Shown here piece by piece: positions 1 through 9,634 of a stretch of DNA of 64,000 nucleotides. Position 1 is the stretch's first letter. Every line of letters starts with the position of its first letter. The stretch lies in contig CM066327.1 in the NCBI GenBank assembly GCA_033807775.1, positions 96,370,295 through 96,434,294 on the forward strand. The letters are read 5' to 3'. A model generated the notes under the pieces. It was given only the letters and a program-made list of their open reading frames with translations, searched no databases and was not told where the DNA came from. A program made the translations under genes and the position numbers. Origin of the DNA: Saussurea involucrata (lineage: Eukaryota > Streptophyta > Magnoliopsida > Asterales > Asteraceae).

Positions 1-2029
1 TATTCTTCTGTTGACTCGGAGACTTGTCTAGAGTCTCTTCGTCATGGTGCTCTCTACTTCTCTCTGAAAGAAGTTTTGGCCCTATATTGTGCGTGTCAGA
101 GGAAACGAATTCCTCTGTAGGATGTTCTAGTGTGATCTGGGGCGATTGATCACGAACTATAGGTGAGTCTCTCTGAGGAGACTCCCTAGGATTGGATTCC
201 CCGTCTTTTGTGGGCACAGAGGTTGAAAAAGTAACCTCTGGCTTGATGGGTTGGGTGAGGTTCGAGCTGTGCTGCTCTTTTTCAATGACACCTTCTGCAG
301 CTAGACCAGCGGTGTCAGATGTGTGGGTTGCACTGGGAGGGGTTGAGGGATGTGTGCCTTCTGCAACTTCGGCATCTTTTCCTTTCTCATTTTCTTTTCC
401 TCCAGACGTTTCTACCCTATCCTCTAAACCTATTTGCACCTCTTTTTCTGCAGTCTCTTGTCTTGGCAGAAGTGAATCAAGAACCTCTGTGAAGATTTGA
501 GTTTGCAGAGGTGGTTCGATTCCTTCTTTTATTGTTTGCAGAGGAGAAGATGGTTTCTTCTTCTTTGATTTCCTCTTCTTTGGTTTTGGTGCTCCCTCCT
601 CTGTAGATTTTGACTTTCTTTTTCTTTTGGAAGAGGGAGGGGCAGAGGGACCTTGGATTTGTGGTGGAGATGAGGGTTCTGTGTGATGTTTAGTGGGTGG
701 AGAAGATGGTTCTGCAGGAGTTTGTTGGATAGCAGAAACAGAGGCAAGTTGTTCCTCTGTAGGGGTCTTGGTTTTCTTTCCCTTTTTCTTCTTCTTCTCT
801 TTAGATCCCTCAGAAGACTTCCTCTTTGAAGAATAGAGGTCTTTCCTTATATCTCTGAAGTTCTTCTAGTTGGCCTTGTGTTTAGCCAACTTTATCTTCC
901 ATTCTTCTTCTGTAAGTCTCTCTACTACATTACCTCCTATGGGCATTCCTATACGCGGGGGTGTTACAGAACTGGGTTCAGGAGTTCTGTAAACGCGTGT
1001 GTACTCACTAACTAGTTCTTCATCACTAGCATAACCTAACATTACCTTTGATAGTGGCCTGATGTGTGGGTAGCCATCCTCATGTTCTGTAGGGGTGTTC
1101 TTGGACATAGGAAATTGCTTAGGTTTGGGACCGTCCATTGACCATTTTTGGATAAGGAGTAGGGGTTCGAAAAGTACACTGAGGATTCGTTGGAACTGCA
1201 GAGGGGGTAACCAGTTGTGATCAGACATTTTGGCTTTCTGGGAGGAGATTTTGCGATCGATGGTGTTGATGATCTCTTGCATCATTATGGTGGCATAATC
1301 TAGGGGTAGATCATAGTATACACCATACATGATTGAGAGAATTTGAGGTGAGCTTTGATCGATGCTCCCGATTTTTCCCGTGAGGCAACGATTTAGGATG
1401 GAGAATAAGGTATTCCACAGAGGAGGTAGTCTTGCTCTGCGGAAATCGTTCCTCTTTTTCAACTGTTGGTTGTACCCTAACATGTGCAGAAAGTCGACAA
1501 GTTCTTCATTTGTTGGTTGGGGTGCATACTTTTTGATTCCCATGAGTCCTCTTGTTGGAAGGCCAAATTCTAATGAGAACATGGTGCGATTGAACATCAG
1601 TTCCAGGCTCTTACTTTGGTCAGGTTTAGAAATGTAGCCTCTGATCAAATCGGTGTCAGCGTCATAACGGCAAGATTGCCAAAACTGATGTAGGTAACGT
1701 ACTGGTATTTGTTCAACGGTTTTGCTCAGAAGAGGGTAAAGAAAGTGGTTCTCTAGGATGTTTAGTAGGATGGCATGTTCTTTGCCAAATGCCGTAGGAG
1801 AAGGAACAAGATAACAGTTGTTCGATTTAATGGGAAGGGTTTGCTCGAAATGGTCATTTGAGAAAAATTGTTGCAGGTGGGTAGTGGGTACGAAGGATGC
1901 CTCGTCGCCGGAGTCGTGTCTGTCGGCATTGGTGGCGATGTGTGGGTTGTGGGAGTGCTCAGAATGCACTGGAGAGGATGTCGGAGAGTTCGTTGGTGAA
2001 ACGTGAGCAGATTTGGAACTGGAAGCCAT
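1..2029 (-). pseudogene. aORF of A1 (N-terminal domain plus lysine/proline-rich middle), one nonsense codon, runs off left edge
   Basis: Starts at ATG 2029 and stays in one frame to base 1, broken only by TAG at 866-868 (codon 388). Codons 1-387 hold a serine/threonine-rich leader and the conserved globular domain. That domain has the motif PVRYLHQFWQSCRYD, where families B and C have related QFW or QQWW motifs, and a later LPPLWNTLFSILNRC block. After the stop, the same frame encodes a Lys/Pro/Ser-rich segment matching A2's copy at 23991-25208. The homologues in families B and C occupy the same place downstream of pol or the coiled-coil ORF. No signal peptide or membrane helix is evident. 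The function is unknown; I relate it to the env-like ORF known downstream of pol in SIRE elements, by position only. The stop may be a decayed Gln codon. Confidence 0.7.
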
Positions 2030-2128
2030 TTGTAGGTTTTGAAAGTTCTAGGTTTTCAGAAAGAAATAAGCAAGTTCGCCGGAGAAGATGAGAGAATAGT
2101 AAAGTTTCGAAAGTGATTTTAACTTGGG

Positions 2129-2300
2129 TTTTATACTGTGGTAACGGATAGAATTCGGAACGGTGAAAATGTGAGAAAGTTAATAAAATTTGAGGTCCAC
2201 ACTTGAGTTCATTCGGCGTGGTGCAAGTTTCTAGGACGACGTGATATGTACGTCAATGAAAACATGACACGTCATCAATGTCAGTGACGACGAGACGTCG
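2129..2300 (-). promoter_or_regulatory. Candidate internal promoter of A1 aORF
   Basis: On the minus strand a TATA-like TATAAAA lies at about 2129-2137, roughly 100 bases before the aORF ATG at 2029, followed by a CT-rich leader typical of plant 5' UTRs. Upstream (2238-2300) are four ACGT-core motifs: GACGTG on the plus strand at 2238, TACGTCA at 2249, ACACGTCAT around 2267 and GACGTC at 2294. ACGT cores are bZIP binding sites in plant promoters. Element B shows the same arrangement before its aORF. Promoter activity is inference. Confidence 0.45.
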
Positions 2301-2487
2301 TGGGCGGCCACATTAAATGAAAAACGCGTGGGTTTTAAATTTTCACCACAGAAAAGTTACCGTTACAGATACAGAAATTCCCAAGTGGAAATCTTTACAG
2401 AAGCTCTGTGGGTACAGAAGCTCTGTGATTTTGAAAAACGTTTATCTCTGTAGATTGTATCTTTAATGAAAATCGTTTGAAAAACAC

Positions 2488-3215
2488 GGAGAGGATCAAT
2501 AAATTTTTAGTAGAGAGAAATTATCCTACAGAGGTTTTTGGACCTCTGCCAGAGCCAACAGAGGCTCTGTGACAGGAAATTTCTAATAACTAATAATTTA
2601 TAAACATTTTTAATCATCCAAGTTTTTGATCAGTTTTAACAATGTATTTAGGACTTATTTGAAAGTTGGTGTCCTAGAAAATTGTAAATCTCAAAGATTT
2701 TGTGCAGCAGAAGTCATTTGAATGATTTGAGTGATCTACAGAGGTTCTTTGTTTGAAAGAACTCTGTGGCTTATGACTTCTGTGGCAAGATACCAACCTA
2801 TTTCCTTTTGATCGGCGAATGTGATCTCTTCTGTCGCATTCTTTGCTCCCCCTTGACTTATGAATCTCTGTAGATTCAGCAAGGTCTCCTTTTCCGCTCC
2901 TCCTTGATCTAACAACCTCTGTAGGATTGATCTCTGTGGTTTGAAACCTGCCTTTTTATCTCTTGAAGCTTGTACTTTTACCAAAAACGTTTGAAAAACA
3001 TTGGAGAGGATCGTTAAATCTTTAGTAGAGAGAAATTATCCAACAGAGGTTTTTGGACCTCTGCTAGAGCCAGCAGAGGCTCTGTGATAGGAAATTTCTA
3101 ATAACTAATTATTTATAAAACTTTTTGATCATCCAAAGTTTTTATGGTTTTAAACATTGTTTTTAGGATATATTTAGAAATTTTTGTTCTGGAAAATTGT
3201 TTTTGGAAAAAGATT
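2488..3215. repeat. Direct duplication of about 220 bp (copies near 2488-2710 and 2985-3215)
   Basis: Both copies contain GGAGAGGATC, TAGTAGAGAGAAATTATCC, the CAGAGG...ACCTCTG...CAGAGGCTCTGTG block and the AATTTCTAATAACTAAT stretch in the same order, then diverge. The intervening 2736-2984 can be read as an 82-residue minus-strand ORF, but it has no homologue here and is probably chance. Otherwise the interval is non-coding. Confidence 0.7.
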
Positions 3216-3439
3216 TTGTGCGACACATACCTTTTAGAGTGTCTAGTTTGGATGACAGAAATTCTTGTTGATCATAATCCTCCTTTGGCTCCCCCTTGAA
3301 TGATCAACCTCTGTAGATTAATTTGAGGTCTCCTTCTGCTCCCCCTTGACCTATGCTTGAATCAATAGAGATAAATAATGCACAGTACATAGGTCAACCT
3401 CATCAGAGGTTCTGTGGAGATTGTCATAGGTTCTGAGCA

Positions 3440-3757
3440 ATTCCACAGAGGCTCTGTGAAGTATAGAATCTTTGAAGGATGAGTCTTAAACAAAGTGTTT
3501 TAAGAGTCATAGTGTATTTTGAAGCCTGAGTCCTTAATAGAAGTATTAAGGAGTCCATTGTTTGCTGAAGAGTGAGTCCTGATCTGTAATGGTCAGAAGT
3601 CATTTTTCTGATGAAGCTCGAGTCTTAAACTGATTTGTTTAAGAGTCTTTTTCACTAAAGTGTGAGTCCTAAACTTATGTGTTTAGGAGTCCCTTTTTTT
3701 TTTTGAAGAGCGAGTCCTGATCTGTAATGATCAGAAGTCCTTTTTCTGCAAGACAGA
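3440..3757 (-). repeat. Degenerate 50-60 bp hairpin ladder downstream of the A1 coiled-coil ORF
   Basis: At least four imperfect units share a GAGTCCTGATCTGTAATG / TCAGAAGTC or GAGTCTTAAACT / TTTAAGAGTC pattern. Each can pair with itself: an AAAC or TGATC arm is followed by its complement about 10 bases later. The array ends at the stop codon of the coiled-coil ORF, where the protease region would start in a full element. A similar ladder sits at the same place in D1 (11455-11625). Confidence 0.6.
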
Positions 3758-4822
3758 TCAAAGAACTTTTGGTACCCATATCCAAATGGGTCCTTTTTTG
3801 TTAGGATTTGGAGCTGTCTTTAGGTCCTCTGGTTTGCCAATCTCTGTTGTTTTGCCAATTTTCTTTCTATGACCTTTCTCATTTTGGGTCTTTGGATTTT
3901 TCTTTTGAAATGACCCATTTTGTACATAGAAAGATTTAGAGAAAAGGTTTCTTAATTGAAGCAGAAGATCAAAGCATTTATATGAATGAAAAGATGAAGG
4001 CTTTGTAGAAACAAATGGTTTTGGAGCATTTTTGTCAGGAATAGAGTTTTTGACTTTCCAAACCATTTTCATCTTTTTGTAAACAGGATTATTTGAATTT
4101 TTAGAACAAGAGTTTGCTAAGACAAGGTCTTTAAGCCTTTTAGCTAAAACATCTTTTTCTTTAAGGTTTAAATCAAATTTTCTTAGAAGATCTGATTTAT
4201 ACCTCTCCTCCAACATAATCTTGTTTGACAAATCGGATAGTCTCTTTGTTAAATTTGACATTTCAGCTTTAAAGACCTTTCTTTCCTTCTCAAACTTGTC
4301 TTTCAAACACTTTGTTTGAAATCCTTCTCTCTTCTCCTTTTCAGACTCTTTTCTTTCAAAATCCTGCTCTTTCCTCTCTTTTTCAAGAGATTTCTGTAAT
4401 TTTGAGATTTTGAAAGAAAGTTCCATATTCTTTGTCTCAAGAAGAGTTTTCTTTTTTTCAAACTTTTCATTTTCACTGATTATAAGTTTTTCAAAGTTGG
4501 AAATCAGTTTAGAAAAGTTTAGACACTTAAGCTCAAGGCTTTTCTTCTCTTCTTTAAAAACAGTCTTAACTTCCTCAAACTTCTTTTTCTCCTTTTTACC
4601 AAGCTCTTCTGACTCAGATAGTTTCCTTTTTAGTTCAAGATGTTCACAGTTTAGGAGTTTACCTGATTCTTCAAGCTTGGCAATGTTGTCTGAGTTAATA
4701 AGAATGATCTTGTTTCTTTCCTCTAATTCTTTCTCAAGAGAAGGAATTATTTTCTTAAAATTTGTGCTGAGTTTGAAATAATAATGAAAATCAGCATCAG
4801 CACTAAATTTTAGTCTTGACAT
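3758..4822 (-). CDS. Coiled-coil protein of A1 (Gag-Pol linker region, 354 aa)
   Basis: An intact 354-codon frame whose ATG lies about 175 bases after the primer site, so it would be the first ORF of the element RNA. Residues about 20-240 are Lys/Glu-rich heptads predicted to form a long coiled coil, with LKRKLSESEELGKKEKKKF near residue 65. The end, GPIWIWVPKVL, matches the segment just before protease in A2 (GPIWIWVPKTL at 28037), so this is the linker between Gag zinc knuckle and protease, isolated as its own ORF. Gag and Pol domains are absent. It could help multimerise RNA or Gag, but that is inference. Confidence 0.65.
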   Translation of the reverse strand: MSRLKFSADADFHYYFKLSTNFKKIIPSLEKELEERNKIILINSDNIAKLEESGKLLNCEHLELKRKLSESEELGKKEKKKFEEVKTVFKEEKKSLELKCLNFSKLISNFEKLIISENEKFEKKKTLLETKNMELSFKISKLQKSLEKERKEQDFERKESEKEKREGFQTKCLKDKFEKERKVFKAEMSNLTKRLSDLSNKIMLEERYKSDLLRKFDLNLKEKDVLAKRLKDLVLANSCSKNSNNPVYKKMKMVWKVKNSIPDKNAPKPFVSTKPSSFHSYKCFDLLLQLRNLFSKSFYVQNGSFQKKNPKTQNEKGHRKKIGKTTEIGKPEDLKTAPNPNKKGPIWIWVPKVL

Positions 4823-4998
4823 ATTGAATGAAGTTTTTAACGAAAGAAACAGTTTCTAGGATGTTACCAGATCGAATAAATCGAAAATGGCAGTAAAACA
4901 GAATTTGTTTGAAGGAATGAAGAATAGGTTAAGAACAGACAGTTTCTATCAAGAATCTTGTCTAAACGAGGATCACTTGATATTGAAAACCAAGCTTC

Positions 4999-5012
4999 GC
5001 TCTGATACCAAT
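4999..5012 (-). other. Primer-binding site of A1 (tRNA-Met type)
   Basis: Reading the minus strand, ATTGGTATCAGAGC follows the LTR terminus ACCAACA directly. This is the initiator-tRNA-Met complement used by most plant copia elements, and it fixes the orientation of A1. The bases from here to the coiled-coil ATG (4823-4998) are an unremarkable leader. Confidence 0.85.
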
Positions 5013-6004
5013 TGTTGGTTCCCGTTTTGCTTTAAACAAGATTATCAGATCTATTAGTTCAGGTTTAAGGTTTGATGCGGAAGCGTATTTGAAGAACTAA
5101 TAGATATGTTTGATAGATTTAGAACACAATATAAATAAACAGTGAGCAGGAAATAATATCTCAAAGTTTACTTAATATATATATCAAGAACAGATTTAAG
5201 AACAATGAGCATGCAAAGATTTAAACAGATATGACTCTAAATGTGCATAAGCTATGTGTTCTTGATGTTTGATTGAAGTGTTCTTGTTTTTCTGTTTTTG
5301 TGTGTTGTTCTATTTTCTTTTTGGAAGAACTCAACATGAGTCTTCCTTTTATACTACTCTTAGAAGACTATGAAGTAGGTCAATGTTCCTTTTACGGCAT
5401 GAATAGTAAACTGGATGATGTGAACAGTTGTTTGAGCCATGCGCATTTAATGGAGCAGATGTACTATTGGTAAATGCATTAAATGGCGCAGACGTCTATT
5501 TTGTACCTTGCCCTATTGAGTCCACTCAGAGCTTGACACGTGTTTTGACAATACTATTTTGTACCTTGCCCTATTGGAACAGTAGCAAGATATTATAAAT
5601 ATCTTCCTAGTCTTTTGAGGACCATAAAGGCTCTGTAATGTGTTACAGAGGTGCTGCGGTCTGGTTCCTCTGTAAAGTAGTCTTCACCGGATTCCGAGTC
5701 TTTGGTTGTTTACTTCTGCAGAGCTTCTGTCAAGGGTGGCAGAGGTTCTGAGGCTCGGTCCTCTGAGAAGTCTTCTTGGTTCCTTGTTTTCTGATGTTGT
5801 CCGCAGAGGCTCTGTTATTGGTAACAAAAGTTCTGCGGTCTTGGTCTTCTGAAAGCGTCCTTCTGTAGTTTCCTCGGTCTTTGATCACTCTTGATCAAAA
5901 CTTCCTTTGATTCTTCTGAGATGCCCGGCAGAGCTTCTGTGGAAGTTCTTCTGTACTTGGCCATTTTTCAATACTTCTAATATTTCAGAATATTTGGAGC
6001 TAAC
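5013..6004 (-). repeat. 5' LTR of A1 (992 bp)
   Basis: Plus-strand ends are TGTTGGTTCC (5013) and GGAGCTAACA (6004), so the minus strand reads TGTTAGCTCC...GGAACCAACA. It resembles the A2 LTR (39059-39804), sharing GCGGAAGCG and the AACTCAACATGAGTCTTC block. It is rich in the family A word, for example CAGAGCTTCTG near 5720 and 5930 and CAGAGGCTCTG near 5802. A minus-strand TATA box (GTATAAAAGG) lies at 5345-5354. Confidence 0.85.
5345..5354 (-). promoter_or_regulatory. TATA box in the A1 LTR
   Basis: The minus strand reads GTATAAAAGG, then the conserved AAGACTCATGTTGAGTTC block. The same motif is at the matching place in the A2 LTRs (39334-39343 and 20919-20928). It would start transcription toward the primer site. 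Confidence 0.6.
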
Positions 6005-9000
6005 ACAAACACCATGGACCTAGTGGTGGATCTTGAACAACCCATCCATATCCACTCAGAAGCATTTCAACATGCTACTGTTTCACACAAATCCGGGGAA
6101 CCATCCCAAACTCATTTGGAGGGAGGTGATAAATCCCAATCTATTTTTCAACACATTGAGTCTGAATATCACAGTCCTATTCATATTGAGCCTGAAATTC
6201 CTTCTGACACTTGCACAAATCAGGAATTTCGTATTCCTGAAACAACATTCATAGACATACCTAATGTTGGGTGTCGAGGATTGGATGGAAGTCCTGTTGA
6301 GGTGAACATTACAAAAGCCTCATTCAAACGTGCATCTGTTGTACAAGATGACTTTGTGTTATCTACAGGCCATGAGCCCTCTGGGCACGTGAAAACTGGA
6401 CCATCTGTTGGTTCAGGTTCACTGTTAGAAACTTCTGAATTTGAAAAGATTCAGAAACAAAACAAGGAGATGGGGGAAAAAGTAGAAAATTTGGAGAAGA
6501 AGGTGGAGGATTTGAATGATGAGATGTCAGATTTGAAAGTTGTGTTGGAGAAAAAGTTGATTTCTGTTGAAACCAAAGTAGATGATGTAAAGAAATCCTT
6601 GGATTCTCACAAAAAGGAGATCATGGATATAATGTCTGGTTTTCAAAAAGATATGTTAAAACAAATGCAAGGTATGCAGGAATCTATACTGAAAGCACTG
6701 AGTGTATCATTGGCTTCTACTTCAAAGCCTCTTGATCATGTTCCTATTGCAGAAGCTGAACCTGAAGTTACTTTTAATCAGAACTTGAAAAGAAAGTTTG
6801 ATGATAATGAGCCTCAAGATCATCAAAAGGGGGAGAAAAGACAGAGGTTAAGTTCTGATGATGACATTGGCATAGAAGATTTTGAGATAGCAGATATGCA
6901 CTTAGCCAGTACAAAAAGTTCAGAAGATCAGACACAAGAAAAGTTAAAGGCAATAACTCAGATAGTTCAGATAGATAGTTCAGATACAGAGGAAATGGAG
7001 TTGGAAAGTACAGATGGTGGTGATTCAGATAAAACAGAGGAATTGAACTTAGACACAGAGATGGAAGGAAACTCAGATGAAACTGAAGCTATTGAGGAAT
7101 CTGTATTGAGATCAGAAAAGACAGTGGAAAGTGAAGTGGTCAACATGTGTACAGATATTGTGGTGTATAACAAAGAAAATATGACGGATTCTGAATTAGA
7201 AGAAAGGAGGTTAAGTGAAGAGTTGATCAGAAGGATGCATAATAATTTAGTCAGAGCTTTGAATGTTCAAAAAGTTCAGCAAGGAATAAAAATGGTAAGA
7301 CCTATTGATCTAATGGGAGAAGAAGACAGAACTGTGAATTATACTCAGGATTTTGAAGATGATTTTAGATTTAACTTTTGTGATGAGTTAAATACAGAAG
7401 AAGAGTATATGAAAGTGAAATACTACTTTATGCCTTATGAGTATGTATTCAGAAAACCAATTGAGATCCCAAAGATTAACTTGCAAAGACTAGAAGAACC
7501 TGTATGTGATTTCATCCTAGAGTTAAGTGATGTGCCATTAGCCAGACAATTTCATGATGATATTTTTCCTGAGGAAATGTATGATAATCTCTACTACACA
7601 GAAGGAGAGTATGAGCTTTTGGAAAGTAAAATTGATGGTTTTATGGATGACAGAGCTCAGATAGTCTACTCAGAAGCTTCTAACAGATTCAGAGTTCCTG
7701 ACTCAAAACTGCATATCCAGAAAAGAATTGAGAAAGTTCTGATGTTTCAACAAGAAGAATTCAATGGTTTAATGTTTGTTAGAATGGAAGTGCTGAAAGA
7801 AAGAAATACAAAGGTTTCCATGTCTACTTTTGATTTTCACAGATTGACTCTTGATGATCAGATCTTTCTAGTCAAGTTCTTTGCCAGCACTGAAGAAGCC
7901 TTGATGGAAATTGAATGCAGAAGACTTCTGGGTATCTATGTCAGAAATATACACTTGTATGACTTCCAATTAGCTATTGAAGAAAGAAAAGAGAAGTGTA
8001 ATCTGAGTTCTCCCACAAAGAAGGGTTCACATATATAGTTCACGGAAGGCTTGAAATGTTCAGATTAAAAGAGTTGGTGAAGTACAGTGATGCAACTCTA
8101 AATTGGTTATTGATTGAAATGGAAGTAAGTGTGGAAACTGAAAGAGAGAGTTTAAAGAAGAGATGTATGAACTCTGTGAAGAGGAGATTGGATCTTAGAA
8201 GAAAAATCAGAAACTGTAGTGAATGGTTGCTATCTGAGGTGAATCCCAAAAAGATTCTACATAATGATTTTGTGTTTCCTGCTGAGTATGAAGTGAATGA
8301 AATTCTGTCAGATGAAGTTGAAGAAGTCCAGAACACAACACCTCAGAATGTGCAGATAACTAGTTTTGATCAAGCTGAACAGTCTGAACCCAAAGAAGAT
8401 GAAATATCCATTGATCTAAATGGATACTTTCTTGAATTTGATTTGCCTGAGTTCTTCAAACCAAAAGAAGTACAATTCTTGGACGTGTATTATGATAGAC
8501 CTAAGGAGACTCAGATCTGGTTGGCTGAAAAATCAAGATGTCTTGGCAAAACAAAGCAAGCTGTTTACTCAGATTTTCTAATCACTGGAATCAGAGAATT
8601 GAAGGTTAAGAAATTCAGAAAGATGGAGTACTTATCCTTTGAAGTTCTGAGAGAAGATGGCAAGGTTTATTACTTTACTGATGCATATTTTGAGAAACTA
8701 TCAGTGGTTGACTTCTACAGATTACACAGCTTTCTATGCTTCAAAGAGTCAAGCAAAGACAGAAATGAAAGGAAGGCAAGAAGTGTGGTGATTGAGGCCA
8801 TGTTCTACATCTTAAGGTGGCAATGTTATACAGATTTCTAAATAGCTTTGTACTTACAAAAGCCATGTGTTTATCTGGCAAATCCCAACACAGATCATGA
8901 ACAGAAAAAGGTGTTAAAGACTGGAAGTGTTCACCAATATCCAGATTTGGGAGTATTTTTGAAAAACAAAAGTGGAAAGATCTTCTTCAGAGCAAAGGAA

Positions 9001-9231
9001 ACTGCAAAATACTGTTCTGGAACTTTAAGAATCATAAAGCATAATTTGGAGAAAAAGATGCTGAAAGTGGAGGAAGCAAATATAATTCAAGAAGTAATCA
9101 ATCAGCAAGTTGAAATTATTCAAGAAATCATTGTCAAAATTGATAAGAGGCTTAATCTGAGAAATGTGCTACTTCAGAAAATCGTTCCTGCTCTGAAAGA
9201 CCTTGATGATGCTAAATTCAAGTTTATTTGA
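6005..9231 (+). pseudogene. aORF of C1, 5'-truncated, two lesions
   Basis: Begins mid-gene at the A1 junction and matches C2 from 17035 onward. The first open stretch (to 8038) has an acidic Ser/Thr-rich part, a coiled coil (EKKVEDLNDEMSDLKVVLEK), an acidic QIDSSDTEEMELESTDGGDS region and repeat 1 of the C-terminal domain. A deletion of about 55 bases relative to C2 creates TAG at 8036-8038. The frame resumes at about 8041-8841, TAA near 8839 replaces a CAA codon of C2, and the rest runs to 9231 with repeat 2 of the C-terminal domain. A GAT-GAT...ATCATC hairpin followed by GGGGGAG sits inside the coding region near 6800-6835. Confidence 0.75.
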
Positions 9232-9246
9232 CAAAAAGGGGGAGAT

Positions 9247-9369
9247 TGTTAGATCTGAAGTTTTGTCAATAAACCAAGTGTTGAAGATCTGATAAGAAGA
9301 CTCGGATGTTCTGAGTAGAGGAGTCAGAGATCTGAGAAGAGAAGTCAGTTCTGAGAGAAAGAGTCAAAA
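9247..9369 (+). repeat. Start of C1 3' LTR, interrupted by D1
   Basis: TGTTAGATCTGAAG begins right after the polypurine tract, as in the C2 LTR at 20332 and the C3 LTR at 61431. The match runs through TCAGATGTTCTGAGTAGAGG-like sequence to CAAAAT at about 9369, where the D1 LTR begins. The continuation of this LTR appears at 15279, with about 30 bases missing. Confidence 0.75.
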
Positions 9370-9634
9370 TGTGAAATCCCAAATCTCTAGCAATAAGATA
9401 TGAATGTAGTGAGAGAGAATCTAGAGAGCAAATATGTCATCCATGTATTGAGCTCAAAGGATTACAAAAGGTTTTTAAAAGATTACTAAAGCTTTCTAAA
9501 GTGTTACGAAGTGTTACTCACAAATGGTCTAGACAAGCCTATTTATACCCATGATATACAAGGTATAAAGGCAATCACAACTAATACAGTACATTGACTT
9601 TACAGTAAATCTTGAATACAACAATGCTCTAACA
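9370..9634 (-). repeat. 3' LTR of D1 (265 bp)
   Basis: Plus-strand ends TGTGAAATCCC and GCTCTAACA, followed by ATCTCCCCCT, the complement of the polypurine tract. The minus strand begins TGTTAGAGCATTGTTGTATT, close to the D2 LTR start at 40388. A minus-strand TATA box GTATAAATAG is at about 9538-9547, with the same motif at 14734-14743 in the right copy. Confidence 0.8.

Larger units (their letters stand above)
1..6004 (-). mobile_element. A1: partial non-autonomous Ty1/copia (SIRE-like) element, family A
   Basis: Minus-strand element with its 5' end at the right. In sense order it holds an LTR (6004-5013), a tRNA-Met primer site (5012-4999), a coiled-coil ORF (4822-3758), about 1.7 kb of non-coding DNA with duplications and hairpin repeats, and the aORF (2029 to the left edge). 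The 3' end lies outside the window. No gag zinc knuckle, protease, integrase or reverse transcriptase is present, so it could only move with help from a full element such as A2. The LTR abuts family C aORF sequence at 6004/6005, which implies A1 inserted into C1; the rest of C1's aORF should lie left of the window. Confidence 0.75.
6005..9369 (+). mobile_element. C1: family C Ty1/copia fragment (aORF plus start of 3' LTR)
   Basis: Plus-strand fragment bounded on the left by the A1 LTR and on the right by the D1 LTR. It holds most of an aORF (to 9231), a polypurine tract AAAAAGGGGGAGAT (about 9233-9246) and the first 123 bases of a family C LTR (9247-9369). The rest of this LTR seems to resume at 15279 beyond D1, so C1 and C2 would be a tandem pair sharing one LTR. 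Confidence 0.7.

Noticed and set aside
2736..2984. 82-codon minus-strand frame between the A1 duplications
   Set aside because: No homologue in A2 or other families, and it lies in repeat-derived non-coding DNA.
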